A DNA stretch of 64,000 nucleotides from Leucobacter chinensis (GTDB lineage: Bacteria; Actinomycetota; Actinomycetes; Actinomycetales; Microbacteriaceae): contig NZ_JAHQZR010000008.1 in NCBI RefSeq assembly GCF_019049105.1, positions 1 through 64,000 on the forward strand, written 5' to 3'. The position numbers and the translations under genes are program-made. Below, piece after piece: positions 51,717 to 61,721 of this stretch (positions are counted from its first letter, which is position 1; the number at the start of each line of letters is the position of its first letter). The notes beneath the pieces are model-generated. The model was not told where the DNA came from. It saw only the letters and a program-made list of their open reading frames with translations, and ran no database searches.

Positions 51717-52880
51717 GTGAGTGGAATCAACGAGCTTTTGCCAGACGACCTACTAACCGAGATCAGAAACCGTGCCCGCGGCTACGACGAGCGCAACGAA
51801 TTCTGCATTGATGACCTGCTCGCGTTGAAAGCGACCGGGTATCTGAAGGCCGGCGTTCCGGCCGAACGCGGCGGCGGGGGGCTCAGTCTCTCGGAGCTTT
51901 CACTTGCTCAGCGACGCCTCGCCGGGGCATCGCCTGCCGCGGCGCTCGCCGTCAATATGCATCTTCTGTGGGGCGCGGTGGCCAAGTTTATGAGCGACCG
52001 TGGCGACAGCCGCCTTGACTGGGTCTTTGACGACATGGTCGCCGGCGAGATTTTCGCCTTCGGTATCTCTGAGGCTGGCAACGACTCTGTGCTTCTCGAC
52101 TCGAGCAGTACGGCAACCGCTGACGGTGACGATTACCTCATCAACGGTATGAAAATCTTCACGACGCTCTCGCCGGTGTGGACGCGGCTTGGAATGCATG
52201 CCCGTACTGAGGGAGAAAACGGACGCATCGTGGTCGGCTTCATGAGGCGCGAGGCGCTCGAGGGCGGGCAGCCGCGCAGCCAGGACAACGGTGGCGAGGG
52301 CATCGAATACCCGCACGCCTGGAACACCCTCGGCATGCGTGCCACCCAGAGCTGGAACACCAAGCTGACCGACGCGCGACTACTGGGCGGCGACGTCGTC
52401 ACGAGCTACGAGCCGTATGACATGCAAGACCTCATCATCAGCGCGGTCTCGTTGACCTTTGGCGTCTTGACCACTTCGGTGTACGCGGGCATTGGTGACC
52501 GCGCGCTGGAGATCGCCCGCGAGGCCGTCAACGAGCCCATGGGCGACGGTATCAAGCTCGACGATCCGCAGGTCGCACAGATGGTTTCTGAGGCGGTACT
52601 CGAGCACCGAGCTTCGGTCGACATGCTTGAGCTCATCGCGAGTGACATCGACGCCGAAGCGCCGCGCGACGACTGGTCGCTCGCGATCGCCGCCGTGAAA
52701 AATCGGGTCACCGATGAAGCGAGGGATGCGGTCGAGGCAGCGATCCGCACCCTTGGCGCTCGCGCCTTCAACGCTGACCACGAGCTTGCTCGCATGTACC
52801 GCGACGTTGTTGCCGGCATTTTCCACCCGCGCTCGGCTCGCTCGCTCGCGGCCGCGGTGCGCGCCTCACTCATCAGCTAA
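51717..52880 (+). CDS. acyl-CoA dehydrogenase family protein
   Basis: A 387-residue flavoprotein of the acyl-CoA dehydrogenase fold with an N-terminal helical domain (AERGGGGLSLSE), a central beta domain (FGISEAGND and WNTLGMRATQS) and a C-terminal helical bundle. A catalytic Glu at the usual place is not obvious, so it may be a desulphurisation- or monooxygenase-like member. TAGACT ends seven bases before GTG 51717 (leaderless context). It is divergent from erm. Confidence 0.85.
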   Translation: MSGINELLPDDLLTEIRNRARGYDERNEFCIDDLLALKATGYLKAGVPAERGGGGLSLSELSLAQRRLAGASPAAALAVNMHLLWGAVAKFMSDRGDSRLDWVFDDMVAGEIFAFGISEAGNDSVLLDSSSTATADGDDYLINGMKIFTTLSPVWTRLGMHARTEGENGRIVVGFMRREALEGGQPRSQDNGGEGIEYPHAWNTLGMRATQSWNTKLTDARLLGGDVVTSYEPYDMQDLIISAVSLTFGVLTTSVYAGIGDRALEIAREAVNEPMGDGIKLDDPQVAQMVSEAVLEHRASVDMLELIASDIDAEAPRDDWSLAIAAVKNRVTDEARDAVEAAIRTLGARAFNADHELARMYRDVVAGIFHPRSARSLAAAVRASLIS

Positions 52881-52885
52881 TAACG

Positions 52886-52939
52886 AAAAACCCGGGTGAG
52901 ATGCTCAGTGCTCATGCGCATCTCACCCGGGCGGTTTTT
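52886..52939. terminator. bidirectional terminator between acyl-CoA dehydrogenase and MFS genes
   Basis: CCCGGGTGAGATG (52891-52903) and CATCTCACCCGGG (52919-52931) form a perfect 13-bp stem, flanked by AAAAA on the left and TTTTT on the right, so it can serve both convergent genes. Confidence 0.93.
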
Positions 52940-52948
52940 GGTGCCGGT

Positions 52949-54391
52949 TTACTCTTCGGGCACGCTGACGAAGGCGGTGACCGGGCGGCTCTTGCGGATC
53001 GTCGCGAGGCTGAGCAGCGCGAGAATTACCGCGACGAGACTCACAACCCAGATCGTTACGTAGCCCGTTCGTGACGATGCACCTACGCCCTCAAGCGTGA
53101 AGAATGCCAGAATCATGCCGAATGCGGCACTCGCGAGTGCTCCACCCAGCGTTTTCAACGAGTTGTAGATGCCCGTTGCGATGCCGGTCGAGTCTGCTGG
53201 TGATTCTTCTGCGATAAGTGCGGGCAGGGCCGCGAGTAGGAAGCCGCTGCCGAAACCGTTGACCATGATTGCGATCATGATGAGCATGAGCGAGCCGTTC
53301 AAGAAGATCAGCATGAGGTGCCCGCCAATCGCGAGTACGAGGCCCGTCGTGAGCACACCGAGCAAACCGATACGTTTTGCGAGCCTCGCAATGAGGAACG
53401 ATGCAATGGTTGCCGGGGCGACCGAAGCGATCGTGACAATGGCAAGCTGTGACGGCGCGAAGCTGAAACCATAGCCGGCGACCTCGGGCTTTGCGCCCAT
53501 GAACGTCATCAGGATCGTCTGTGAACCGAGCACCATCATGCCGAGCACAAACGAGATGAGGTACGCGGGCCACAGCTGCGGCTGGGTCACGATACGAATG
53601 TCGATTGCTGGTGCTTCGACGCGTTTCTCCCACCACACCCAGGCGGTGCCGATCGCCAGCGCTGCGACGATGAGCAGGATCGCGGTGAGTGTAAAGCCCT
53701 GACGGCTTGCCACCTGCAGGCCACCCATGATGAGCAGCATTGTCACGGCAAGTCCGATGAAACCGATCGTGTCAATCTTCGGGCGTGCGCGCTCGGTCGA
53801 TTCAGGAACGGCGACAAACACGGCGATGACACAGAGAATGAGAATGACGACAGGAATGGCAAGAATCATCGTCATGCTCGACAGTCCGCCGGCTACTCCC
53901 GCCACGACCGAGCCGAGAATCGCTCCGACCGTGATGCTCGCGACGAGCATGCCGATCGCGCGTCGAGCTGAGGTCTGCGTGAGACGGCTGTGCACGATCG
54001 CAATTTCTAGCGGTAGCCAAACCGCCAAAGGACCGACGAGCACACGACCAACGAGTGCCAGCGGGTATGAAGGAGCCAGCGCGACGAGGAGTGAGCCGAC
54101 GGCGACCGCGATGACGGCGATGCGCAGCATACGGCGGTGGCCAAAAATATCGCCGAGCTTTGAAAGCACCGGAACGCACACGCTCGCGGCCAGGGTTTGC
54201 ACGGTAACGAACCAGGTGATCGAGGCATCGGTGATGCCCCAGTGCTCGGTGAGATTAGAGAAGAGCGGGGTGTAATACCCCTGCAAGAAGCCACTGCTCA
54301 ATTCGACGAAAAGCAAGAAGCCGACGATCGCGGCGACTCCCTTCGTCTCTGGGGCAATCGAATGGGCCTCCGCCTTTGGACGCTCTGACAT
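52949..54391 (-). CDS. MFS transporter (DHA2-like, 14 helices)
   Basis: A 480-residue major facilitator with about fourteen hydrophobic segments, an N-terminal GYYTPLFSNLTEHWGI region, the loop 2-3 motif LGDIFGHRRML and a C-terminal EESPADSTGIATGIY loop. It resembles drug:H+ antiporters of the EmrB/QacA group. It lies 39 bases downstream of the amidohydrolase gene, so it probably moves a substrate or product of that enzyme. The compound is unknown. Confidence 0.88.
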   Translation of the reverse strand: MSERPKAEAHSIAPETKGVAAIVGFLLFVELSSGFLQGYYTPLFSNLTEHWGITDASITWFVTVQTLAASVCVPVLSKLGDIFGHRRMLRIAVIAVAVGSLLVALAPSYPLALVGRVLVGPLAVWLPLEIAIVHSRLTQTSARRAIGMLVASITVGAILGSVVAGVAGGLSSMTMILAIPVVILILCVIAVFVAVPESTERARPKIDTIGFIGLAVTMLLIMGGLQVASRQGFTLTAILLIVAALAIGTAWVWWEKRVEAPAIDIRIVTQPQLWPAYLISFVLGMMVLGSQTILMTFMGAKPEVAGYGFSFAPSQLAIVTIASVAPATIASFLIARLAKRIGLLGVLTTGLVLAIGGHLMLIFLNGSLMLIMIAIMVNGFGSGFLLAALPALIAEESPADSTGIATGIYNSLKTLGGALASAAFGMILAFFTLEGVGASSRTGYVTIWVVSLVAVILALLSLATIRKSRPVTAFVSVPEE

Positions 54392-54430
54392 GTCGTGTCT
54401 TTCTGTGATGTGGGTTGGGGTGAAGAAACG

Positions 54431-55726
54431 CTAAGAGGCGAGCGCTGAGTGAGCGCGGGCAACAGGCATGGCATTATCGAGGTCTTTGACAACGCGGCCA
54501 CCCTGAATGACGACCTTGATCTCGCTCGGTTCAGCCAGACGATCGATCTCGGCGAGTGGATCGACATCGGTGATGACGAGGTCGGCAAGCTTGCCTTGCT
54601 CGAGTGAACCGAGCGCATCGTCGACACGCATGAGCTTTGCCGCGTTCAAGGTGCCTGCTGTGATGGCATCGATAGGGGCCATGCCGAGTGACACCATGTG
54701 GCCGAGCTCGGTGAGATTAGTTCCGTGCGGGCACACGCCAGCATCGGTTCCGAGGGCGACCTTGACGCCTGCCTGAATGGCTTTTGCTACATGCTTACGA
54801 GCAATGTCTGACCACACGACTTTTTTCGCATAGAGGAAGGGCGGCACGAGTTTTGGGTCGGGAACGCGAAGCGCTGAGCTCAGCGTTGGTACGAGATAGG
54901 TGCCCTTTTCGATCATGAGAGCAATGCCCTCGTCATCGATTTCGTAGCCGTGCTCAACGCTCGCGACGCCGCCGTGGATCGCTTCGAGAATGCCTGCCGA
55001 ACCCTGTGCGTGCGCGGTGACGGGTTGGCCCTGGCGACGGTTGCCTTCTTCGACGGCGATACCCACTTGGTGCGCAGGTACGCCGAGGTCGTGCGGGGTG
55101 TCTGACGGGCTTGAAACCCCTCCGGTGGTGCACACTTTGATGACATCGGCACCGGTGCGAATAAGCTCACGAACCGCTACACGCATCTCGTCATCGGTGT
55201 CGACGATGCGAAAGCCCTCGTCCATCGGAACCATCTGGTTGCCGTTGGCGAGGTGAAAATCGACGTGTCCGCCGGTGGGAGAGATGACCGAGATTGCGAG
55301 GTGAGCGCGGGGTCCGAGGAGCTTGCCCTTCGTGACGAGGTTCCGGAAACCAGGGGTGAGCCCGCCGAGGTCACGAATCGTCGTGACGCCGGCCATGAGC
55401 GTATCTCGCATGGTCTCTGCTGCCGCGTAGTGGCGCTCTTCGGCAAATTGTGCGGCCATGGTGGCAAAGCCGGTTTCGATGCCCATGCCCATGTGCACGT
55501 GAACGTCGAAGAAGCCGGGCATGATCGTTTTGCCGGTCAGATCGACCTCTGTTGCACCCTCGACCGCTGTGTCACGGCGTGGCCCGACATAGTCAATTTT
55601 GCCATCGATGATGACAACCTCACCGTTGGGCAGAGGCTCTTTTCCAGTGCCGTCGATAATTGTCGCGCCAACGATGCGAAGAGGCGTTTCGTTGGTCGGA
55701 ACCTGTGGAATGCGTGCGGTTGTCAT
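54431..55726 (-). CDS. metal-dependent amidohydrolase (prolidase/imidazolonepropionase-like)
   Basis: A 431-residue amidohydrolase with a complete binuclear metal site: DVHVHMG, a likely carbamylated Lys in DVIKVCTTGG, His in TAHAQG and VEHGYEID, and Asp in LGTDAG. It matches the M38-like branch that includes Xaa-Pro dipeptidases and organophosphate hydrolases. ATG 55726 has AAAGG eight bases upstream. It is probably co-transcribed with the MFS gene and divergent from an Lrp-type regulator, which suggests an inducible catabolic or detoxification unit. Confidence 0.9.
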   Translation of the reverse strand: MTTARIPQVPTNETPLRIVGATIIDGTGKEPLPNGEVVIIDGKIDYVGPRRDTAVEGATEVDLTGKTIMPGFFDVHVHMGMGIETGFATMAAQFAEERHYAAAETMRDTLMAGVTTIRDLGGLTPGFRNLVTKGKLLGPRAHLAISVISPTGGHVDFHLANGNQMVPMDEGFRIVDTDDEMRVAVRELIRTGADVIKVCTTGGVSSPSDTPHDLGVPAHQVGIAVEEGNRRQGQPVTAHAQGSAGILEAIHGGVASVEHGYEIDDEGIALMIEKGTYLVPTLSSALRVPDPKLVPPFLYAKKVVWSDIARKHVAKAIQAGVKVALGTDAGVCPHGTNLTELGHMVSLGMAPIDAITAGTLNAAKLMRVDDALGSLEQGKLADLVITDVDPLAEIDRLAEPSEIKVVIQGGRVVKDLDNAMPVARAHSALAS

Positions 55727-55834
55727 GATCAGGCCTTTCTGTTGTGACTCCAGGCAGGCTATCCTCGGCAATGGGAATGTGTGTGATCAGACAGTAAGCT
55801 TGCAAGAAAGTATCTTTAACAACGAGGCTGATGC

Positions 55835-56890
55835 ATGAAAAGAGATATTGATTGGCTCGATCGTTCGATCGTGAGTGCGCTACAGATTTATCCGCGGGCG
55901 AGCTGGGCGCAGCTTTCACCGGTTTTGCAAACGTCAGAGAGCACCCTTTCGCGCCGCTGGGATCAGCTCATTGAAGATGGGGTGGTGTGGACAAGCTCGG
56001 GTATCTTGCCAGACCGCCCGTTGTTGCTTGGACAAGGCTGTTTTATCGAGATTCGCTGTGTGACAGGAACGAGGGAGTCAGTTATTCATGAGCTCTCGAA
56101 GCTGCCTAACGTGTTCAGCATTGCGATCTGCGCGGGCGCACACGACCTCGCGGTGATGGTCGCTGGCGAGTCAATGCTCGAGATGGATCGATACATTCAC
56201 GAGCATGTGGTCACGATTGAGGGGGTCGAGCGGGCGCTGACAACCTATGTGAGCGGTGTTGCTGTTGAGGGTTCGGCCTTTCGGCTTGGTGACCTGACCG
56301 AGCAACAGTCGAGCAAGCTTGGTTCATTGGTGCCACCCAGGCGAAACATTTCGACTCAACCAACGCCTTCACAAATCGAGATCGCTCAGAGCCTTGCGGC
56401 CGACGTGCGTCGCCCGGCGGCAGAAGTTGCGCGTGAGACGGGGCTTTCACGTGCGCACGTGCAGCGGCAAATAGCGGTGTTGCAGTCGGCTCCTTGGTAC
56501 ATGTCGCGTATCGACTTTTCGGTCAATGATTTTGGTCTCACCGCGGTGTACTTTTGGGTGGAATGCAGTGCTGTGCACCTGCCCGACCTCATGCGTTTCG
56601 TGCGCCGTTCGCACGGTGTTCGGCTCGCCATGCCAGTGGTCTCTCGATCGAACGTGCTGCTCTCGGTTTGGCTGCCTGGCCTCGACCATATCTCGGTATT
56701 TGAGCAGGTGCTCGTGAAGTCGGTTCCTGCCGTGAACGTGCTCGACCGGTGGCCTCAGATCGTCGCCCGTAAGCGGTTGGGCGTTCTGCTTGATCAGCGG
56801 GGTCGACGCCGGTCAGCAGCGGGCGAAGTGCCTAACCCCATTGAGGAGCAGGGGAGCGCTCCTGCATTTTTCGGCGTACCGATGTTTTAA
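55835..56890 (+). CDS. two-domain Lrp/AsnC family regulator
   Basis: A 351-residue protein that repeats the Lrp layout: a winged helix (residues about 5-55, DWLDRSIVSALQIYPR), a RAM-like effector domain (about 65-140), then a second helix-turn-helix (about 180-225, RRPAAEVARETGLSRAHV) and second effector-like domain. Double Lrp proteins are usual in actinobacteria. It is divergent from the amidohydrolase-MFS pair and is the likely local regulator. The effector is probably an amino acid or related small molecule. Confidence 0.87.
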   Translation: MKRDIDWLDRSIVSALQIYPRASWAQLSPVLQTSESTLSRRWDQLIEDGVVWTSSGILPDRPLLLGQGCFIEIRCVTGTRESVIHELSKLPNVFSIAICAGAHDLAVMVAGESMLEMDRYIHEHVVTIEGVERALTTYVSGVAVEGSAFRLGDLTEQQSSKLGSLVPPRRNISTQPTPSQIEIAQSLAADVRRPAAEVARETGLSRAHVQRQIAVLQSAPWYMSRIDFSVNDFGLTAVYFWVECSAVHLPDLMRFVRRSHGVRLAMPVVSRSNVLLSVWLPGLDHISVFEQVLVKSVPAVNVLDRWPQIVARKRLGVLLDQRGRRRSAAGEVPNPIEEQGSAPAFFGVPMF

Positions 56891-56895
56891 TCGCT

Positions 56896-56947
56896 CAGAA
56901 AAAGACGAGGGGCGCGGATCATCGTGATCCGCGCCCCTCGAGCTTTC
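56896..56947. terminator. bidirectional terminator between Lrp-type gene and fumC
   Basis: CGAGGGGCGCGGATCA (56906-56921) and its exact complement (56925-56940) form a perfect 16-bp stem with a three-base loop. AAAAAGA on the left gives a T-run for the minus strand; CTTTC follows on the right. Confidence 0.92.
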
Positions 56948-56960
56948 GTTGAACGGTGCG

Positions 56961-58364
56961 TTACTTCGCGACGCCCGGGTGGGTCATCGAGAGCAGGTCA
57001 AGCGCCTTGTCGAGCTCGGCCTCGGTGAGTTCGCCGCGCTCGACGTAGCCGAGTGCGATGGTTGCCTCGCGCACGGTGACGCCCTCGGCGACGGCGTGCT
57101 TTGCGATCTTCGCGCCAGCTTCGTAGCCGATGAGGCGGTTGAGCGGGGTCACGGTCGAGGGGCTCATGCCAGCGAGGGTTGCCATGCGCTCGATGTTTGC
57201 CTCGAGGCCAGCGATCGTCTTGTCGGCGAGTACGCGGGTTGCGTTCGAGAGCAGACGAATCGACTCGAGCAGCGCGGTGCCCATGACGGGAATCATGACG
57301 TTGAGCTCGAAGTTGCCGCGTGCGCCACCCCATGCGACGGTTGCGTCGTTACCGATGACGCGGGCGCAGACCATCATGACGGCCTCGGGAACAACGGGGT
57401 TCACCTTACCGGGCATGATCGACGAGCCGGGCTGCAGGTCGGGAATGTGAAGTTCGCCGAGACCGGTGTTCGGGCCTGAGCCCATCCAGCGAATGTCGTC
57501 GGTGAGCTTCGTGAGTGAAACGGCGATGGTGCGCAGTGCGCCCGATGCCTCGACGAGGCCGTCACGGTTTGACTGGGCTTCGAAGAGGTTGCGCGCCTGG
57601 GTGATGGGCAGGCCGCTCGAAGCGGCGATCTCGGCGATGACCTTCTCGGGGAACCCGATGGGGGTGTTGATGCCGGTGCCAACCGCGGTGCCGCCCTGCG
57701 GAACCTCGGCGACGCGGGGAAGAGCCGCGTCAATGCGCTCGATGCCGTAACGCATCTGGGTGGCGAAGCCGCTGAAAGCCTGGCCGAGGGTTACGGGGGT
57801 TGCATCCATGAGGTGGGTGCGGCCGGGCTTCACGGCCTCCTTCCACAGCTCTGCCTTGGCCTCGAGGGCCTCGGCGAGGTGCTCGAGTGAAGGCTTGAGC
57901 TGCTCGATGAGCGCGCCGGTCACTGCGATGTGTACCGAGGTGGGGAACACGTCGTTCGACGACTGTGAAGCGTTGACGTGGTCGTTCGGGTGAACGGGTG
58001 CGCCGAGGTGCTTCGTCGCGAGGGTTGAGAGAACCTCGTTCATGTTCATGTTTGACGAGGTGCCCGAGCCGGTCTGGTAGGTATCGACCGGGAACATGTC
58101 GTGGTGGTTGCCAGCGATGATCTCTTCTGCCGCCGCGACGATCGCGTCAGAGATCTCTTTCGAGATGATGCCGAGCTCAAGGTTGGCGATCGCTGCCGCA
58201 CGCTTCACGCGAGCGAGTGCGACGATCTGGGCCGGTTCGAGGCCACGGCCCGAGATCGGGAAGTTCTCTACCGCACGCTGCGTCTGCGCTGCGTACAGCG
58301 CGTTCTTGGGCACGCGCACCTCGCCCATGGTGTCATGTTCAATACGGTATTCGGTATCAGTCAC
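56961..58364 (-). CDS. fumC: class II fumarate hydratase
   Basis: A 467-residue FumC that interconverts fumarate and malate in the citric acid cycle. It has [14 protein letters not shown] near residue 105 and the superfamily signature [11 protein letters not shown] in the second half, close to the C-terminal domain. GTG 58364 has AAAGGAA six bases upstream. It is followed by a strong shared terminator. Confidence 0.96.
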   Translation of the reverse strand: MTDTEYRIEHDTMGEVRVPKNALYAAQTQRAVENFPISGRGLEPAQIVALARVKRAAAIANLELGIISKEISDAIVAAAEEIIAGNHHDMFPVDTYQTGSGTSSNMNMNEVLSTLATKHLGAPVHPNDHVNASQSSNDVFPTSVHIAVTGALIEQLKPSLEHLAEALEAKAELWKEAVKPGRTHLMDATPVTLGQAFSGFATQMRYGIERIDAALPRVAEVPQGGTAVGTGINTPIGFPEKVIAEIAASSGLPITQARNLFEAQSNRDGLVEASGALRTIAVSLTKLTDDIRWMGSGPNTGLGELHIPDLQPGSSIMPGKVNPVVPEAVMMVCARVIGNDATVAWGGARGNFELNVMIPVMGTALLESIRLLSNATRVLADKTIAGLEANIERMATLAGMSPSTVTPLNRLIGYEAGAKIAKHAVAEGVTVREATIALGYVERGELTEAELDKALDLLSMTHPGVAK

Positions 58365-58411
58365 GGTATTCCTTTACTGGGTGATCACTCATGTGAATAG
58401 CGGTCGGTCGG

Positions 58412-59065
58412 TTAGAGCGAGTCGAGAGCTGCCTGAGCGAGCTCGCGAATCACGATGGGCTCGTCGGTGCCGTACACCACGAGAGTTGAGTTTTCGAGGT
58501 TGGTGCTCATTGCAAAGAGCACGTTCGTGTGGTCAGGGTCGTCGTCACGGTGGTCGTATACGGTCCAGGTGTGGCCCGCGAACTCTTCGGTGCCGGTCGC
58601 GCTCTTTGACTCGAGAAACTGGGCGATCCAGGTCTCGTTCGCGGGGCCGGCCTCTGGCGTGAACGCCTGCACGACGGCGGCGAACTGCTCGGTTGGCTTT
58701 GGCGTCGTGTAGCCGACGTACCACTGCGTGATCTTGTCGGCCTTCGACGAGCGAATGGTGGCCTGTTTGGCAAGCCAATCGCTCGGCATGGCGGGTGCGA
58801 CGAGTTCAATGCCGGCGGTGGGGCTTGCATCGTGCGCGAGTGAGACGACATCGACCGAACGGTCTTCGAAGTCGCCCACCCCGCGGGGCACGATGAGTAC
58901 GAGAATGAGGACAACGCCAAGGCTCGCGAGCAGCGAATACACGAGGTTGTTAACGGTTTGCCTCTGGCGGTGCAGGCGAGAGTTCTCTGCCTTTCTCGCT
59001 GCCGTCTCATCGGGAGTTTCTGGGCGACCGAGCTCGGCAACGATCTTGGGCTTCTTGCTTGCCAT
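58412..59065 (-). CDS. DUF4245 membrane protein
   Basis: A 217-residue protein with a charged cytoplasmic N-terminus, one membrane helix (about residues 41-60) and a DUF4245 extracellular domain with WYVGYTTPKPTEQFAAV and WTVYDH segments. The family is restricted to actinobacteria and commonly lies near xseA-xseB and fumC, as here. The function is unknown. Its start is three bases after the xseB stop on the same strand. Confidence 0.87.
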   Translation of the reverse strand: MASKKPKIVAELGRPETPDETAARKAENSRLHRQRQTVNNLVYSLLASLGVVLILVLIVPRGVGDFEDRSVDVVSLAHDASPTAGIELVAPAMPSDWLAKQATIRSSKADKITQWYVGYTTPKPTEQFAAVVQAFTPEAGPANETWIAQFLESKSATGTEEFAGHTWTVYDHRDDDPDHTNVLFAMSTNLENSTLVVYGTDEPIVIRELAQAALDSL

Positions 59066-59068
59066 CGG

Positions 59069-59299
59069 TTATTCTGCCTCGGTTTCTGACGGGGCGCTCT
59101 GGCGTGCCGCTTCTAGGCGTTTGCGGGCACCGAGCAGCCACTCTTCGCAGCGTGCGGCGAGCGCCTCACCGCGCTCCCACAAAGAGAGCGACTCTTCGAG
59201 CGTGGCCGCGCCCTGTTCAAGTTTGCTCACCACCTGCACGAGCTCGTCACGCGCTTCTTCGTACGAGAGCTCGGCGATGGGGGCACTGCTATTCGACAT
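59069..59299 (-). CDS. xseB: exodeoxyribonuclease VII small subunit
   Basis: A 76-residue helical protein with the XseB pattern: [34 protein letters not shown]. It assembles in several copies on XseA to form the nuclease that degrades single-stranded DNA. ATG 59299 has TAGACT ending seven bases upstream, so it may have its own leaderless promoter in the 46-base gap after xseA. Confidence 0.93.
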   Translation of the reverse strand: MSNSSAPIAELSYEEARDELVQVVSKLEQGAATLEESLSLWERGEALAARCEEWLLGARKRLEAARQSAPSETEAE

Positions 59300-59345
59300 G
59301 GCTCCCAGTCTACCCCGCAATGCTCATGGTTCAGGGGGAGTGTTG

Positions 59346-60578
59346 TCAGGCTGTTGGTGAAGTTGCGGGCCCCGCGACCGCCGCGAGTGTGCCACGCGCC
59401 AGCGTAATTGTGAGACCGGTGCCTTCAGGCGCCTCAACGGGGTCGGCAAGCACGGTGCGATCGTCATTTTGCACGATTGCATAGCCCCTGTTGAGCGTCG
59501 CCTGGGGTGAGAGCGCTACAAGTTGTGAACGGAGTTCGCCGAGATGGCGTTCGGCCGATTCGACCTGTCTCTCGCTGAGCTCTGCGCCACGCGCGATCCA
59601 CCGGGTGAGTTCTTCGGCCCGCTCATCGATGAGTCGTTCGGGGTTTTGCATGACGGGCCGTTCCCTGAACGACTGCACGCGATCGATCTCGTGCGTAATG
59701 AGCTGGGTAAGCCGCGATGAGAGCCTGAGTCTCGCCTGGGCAATGCGCTCGCGCTCTTCTCCGACGTCTGGCACGACCCGCTTGGCGGCATCGGTCGGCG
59801 TTGAAGCGCGAAGGTCGGCGACCTCGTCGAGCAGGGGGCGGTCGGCCTCGTGACCGATCGCGCTCACGATCGGCGTGTTCGCGAGTGCTGCCTCGCGCAC
59901 GAGCGCCTCGTCGCTGAAGGGAAGTAAGTGTTGAAAATCGCCGCCACCGCGGGCGATGATGATGACATCGACGCTCGGATCGTCGTCGAGCGCGATGAGC
60001 GCCGCACGCACCTCAGCGGCAGCTCGCTCTCCTTGCACAGCGGTGTACGCAATCTCAAACTGCACATCGGGCCAGCGAAGGGTTGCGTTGCGCACGACAT
60101 CTTTTTCGGCGTCTGAGTCACGACCGGTGATGAGGCCGATCTTTGCGGGCAGAAACGGGAGCGCCTTCTTGCGCTCGGGGGCGAAGAGCCCCTCTGAGCG
60201 AAGCTGTGCTTTGAGCCGCTCGAGCCGCTCGAGCAGGTCGCCCAGGCCAACGTGCTTGATGTCGAGCACGTTGAACGACAGGGTGCCGCCCTTGACCCAG
60301 TAGTTCGCCTTCACGAGCGCGATTACGCGGTCGCCCTGCGAGAACTCTTCGGTCAGCTTTGCGGTCACGCTGCGCCATGCGGTGAGCGAGATCGTCGCGT
60401 CGTCGTCGAGGTCTTTGAGCTTGCCGTAGGTGTTGCCCTGACGGTTTTGCCATTGGGTGAGTTCACCCTCAACCCAGATCGTACCGAGCCTGTCGATGTA
60501 CTCCCGCACTTTTGTGCTCATGAGAGCAACGGGCCAGGGGGTCTCTCGCGAGGCTGGGGTTACGGGTTGCGGGCACAT
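59346..60578 (-). CDS. xseA: exodeoxyribonuclease VII large subunit
   Basis: A 410-residue XseA with an N-terminal OB fold (VREYIDRLGTIWVEGELTQW), the nuclease core (GLITGRDSDAEKDV, VIIIARGGGDFQHLLPFSDE in part, IVSAIGHEADRPLLDEVADLRASTPT in part) and a coiled C-terminus that binds XseB. ATG 60578 has TAAGAT ending six bases upstream, a leaderless context. It is followed by xseB. Confidence 0.94.
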   Translation of the reverse strand: MCPQPVTPASRETPWPVALMSTKVREYIDRLGTIWVEGELTQWQNRQGNTYGKLKDLDDDATISLTAWRSVTAKLTEEFSQGDRVIALVKANYWVKGGTLSFNVLDIKHVGLGDLLERLERLKAQLRSEGLFAPERKKALPFLPAKIGLITGRDSDAEKDVVRNATLRWPDVQFEIAYTAVQGERAAAEVRAALIALDDDPSVDVIIIARGGGDFQHLLPFSDEALVREAALANTPIVSAIGHEADRPLLDEVADLRASTPTDAAKRVVPDVGEERERIAQARLRLSSRLTQLITHEIDRVQSFRERPVMQNPERLIDERAEELTRWIARGAELSERQVESAERHLGELRSQLVALSPQATLNRGYAIVQNDDRTVLADPVEAPEGTGLTITLARGTLAAVAGPATSPTA

Positions 60579-60587
60579 ACCTCGATC

Positions 60588-61610
60588 TTAGTGCTCGCCC
60601 TCCTGCTCGCTCACGGCGATCACCAGCTTGCCCACCGTGCGCTCGGTCTCGATGAGCTCGTGCGCTTCGCGTACCGTCGCCGCGGTGAGCGGGCTCAGCA
60701 CGCGGGTCGTGGTCGCAGTCACTTTGCCCGCATCGACGAGTGCGGCGGTCGCGTTTAAGAGGTGGTGTTGTTCGATCATGTCGGGGGTCTGAAACATTGA
60801 GCGGGTAAACATGCGCTCCCAGTGCCAGGCGACACTCTTGATCTTGAGCGGCGTGACATCGGTCGGGCCGTCGTCGATCGCGACAATATCGCCGAAAGGG
60901 CGAATGATGCGCTCGTAGGTCTCGACCTGGCCCTTCGAGTGAGCGGTAAAGATCCACTCGACGCCGTCTGGCGCAATCGCGAGTACTTCTTCGGCGAGAT
61001 CGGCGTGGTGGTTCACGGTGTGCTCTGCGCCGCGTTCGAGCGCCCAGGCTGCTCGCTCGGGGCTCGAAGCGGTTGCGATGACCGTGACGCCCGGCAAGAG
61101 CGCCTCGCACAGTTGCATCATGACCGAACCGACGCCGCCGGTTGCGCCCACGATGAGCAGGGTGCCCTGCGATGCCTCGGTGAGGCGTAGCCGGTCGAAG
61201 AGGCACTCCCAGGCGGTGATCGTGGTGAGCGGCAACGACGCCGCATCGGTGAACGAGAGCGTCGTGGGCTTTCGGCCGACGATCCGCTCGTCGATCGTGT
61301 GTAGCTCTTGGTTCGTGCCTTGCTTGTCGATCTGGCCCGCGTAGAACACCTCATCGCCCACCGAGAACAGGGTCACGCCGTCGCCAACCGCACGCACGAT
61401 GCCCGAGGCGTCATAGCCCAGCACCTTGAACCCGTTTGCTGGCGCTCCCTGCCGCACCTTCACATCGACCGGGTTGACCGAGACCGCGCGCACCTCGACG
61501 AGAAGATCGTGGGCGCCGAGCTCTGGCACCGGTATTTCACGCTCAACGATGCTCTCGGGGTGGTCGATGGGGTGGTTCTGTGAATACCCGATTGCGCGAG
61601 TGGTGTGCAC
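60588..61610 (-). CDS. zinc-type alcohol dehydrogenase-like/quinone oxidoreductase
   Basis: A 340-residue medium-chain dehydrogenase/reductase. It has the catalytic-domain pattern SVNPVDVKVRQG and GYDASGIV, and a Rossmann motif IVGATGGVGSVM near residue 155. The zinc-binding Cys and His of true alcohol dehydrogenases are replaced, so it is a zinc-free NAD(P)H:quinone or enone reductase type. GTG 61610 has AGGAG nearby. It is divergent from an HxlR regulator that probably controls it. Confidence 0.88.
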   Translation of the reverse strand: MHTTRAIGYSQNHPIDHPESIVEREIPVPELGAHDLLVEVRAVSVNPVDVKVRQGAPANGFKVLGYDASGIVRAVGDGVTLFSVGDEVFYAGQIDKQGTNQELHTIDERIVGRKPTTLSFTDAASLPLTTITAWECLFDRLRLTEASQGTLLIVGATGGVGSVMMQLCEALLPGVTVIATASSPERAAWALERGAEHTVNHHADLAEEVLAIAPDGVEWIFTAHSKGQVETYERIIRPFGDIVAIDDGPTDVTPLKIKSVAWHWERMFTRSMFQTPDMIEQHHLLNATAALVDAGKVTATTTRVLSPLTAATVREAHELIETERTVGKLVIAVSEQEGEH

Positions 61611-61721
61611 GGTTGCTCCTCATAACGACGTCAGCGGCTTGCCCCGCAACTCGCATGTCATCACCGAAGTTGCCAGGCGTTGAAAGTACTATACCTGAAG
61701 CAGGAGGAGGCACGATTTCGT

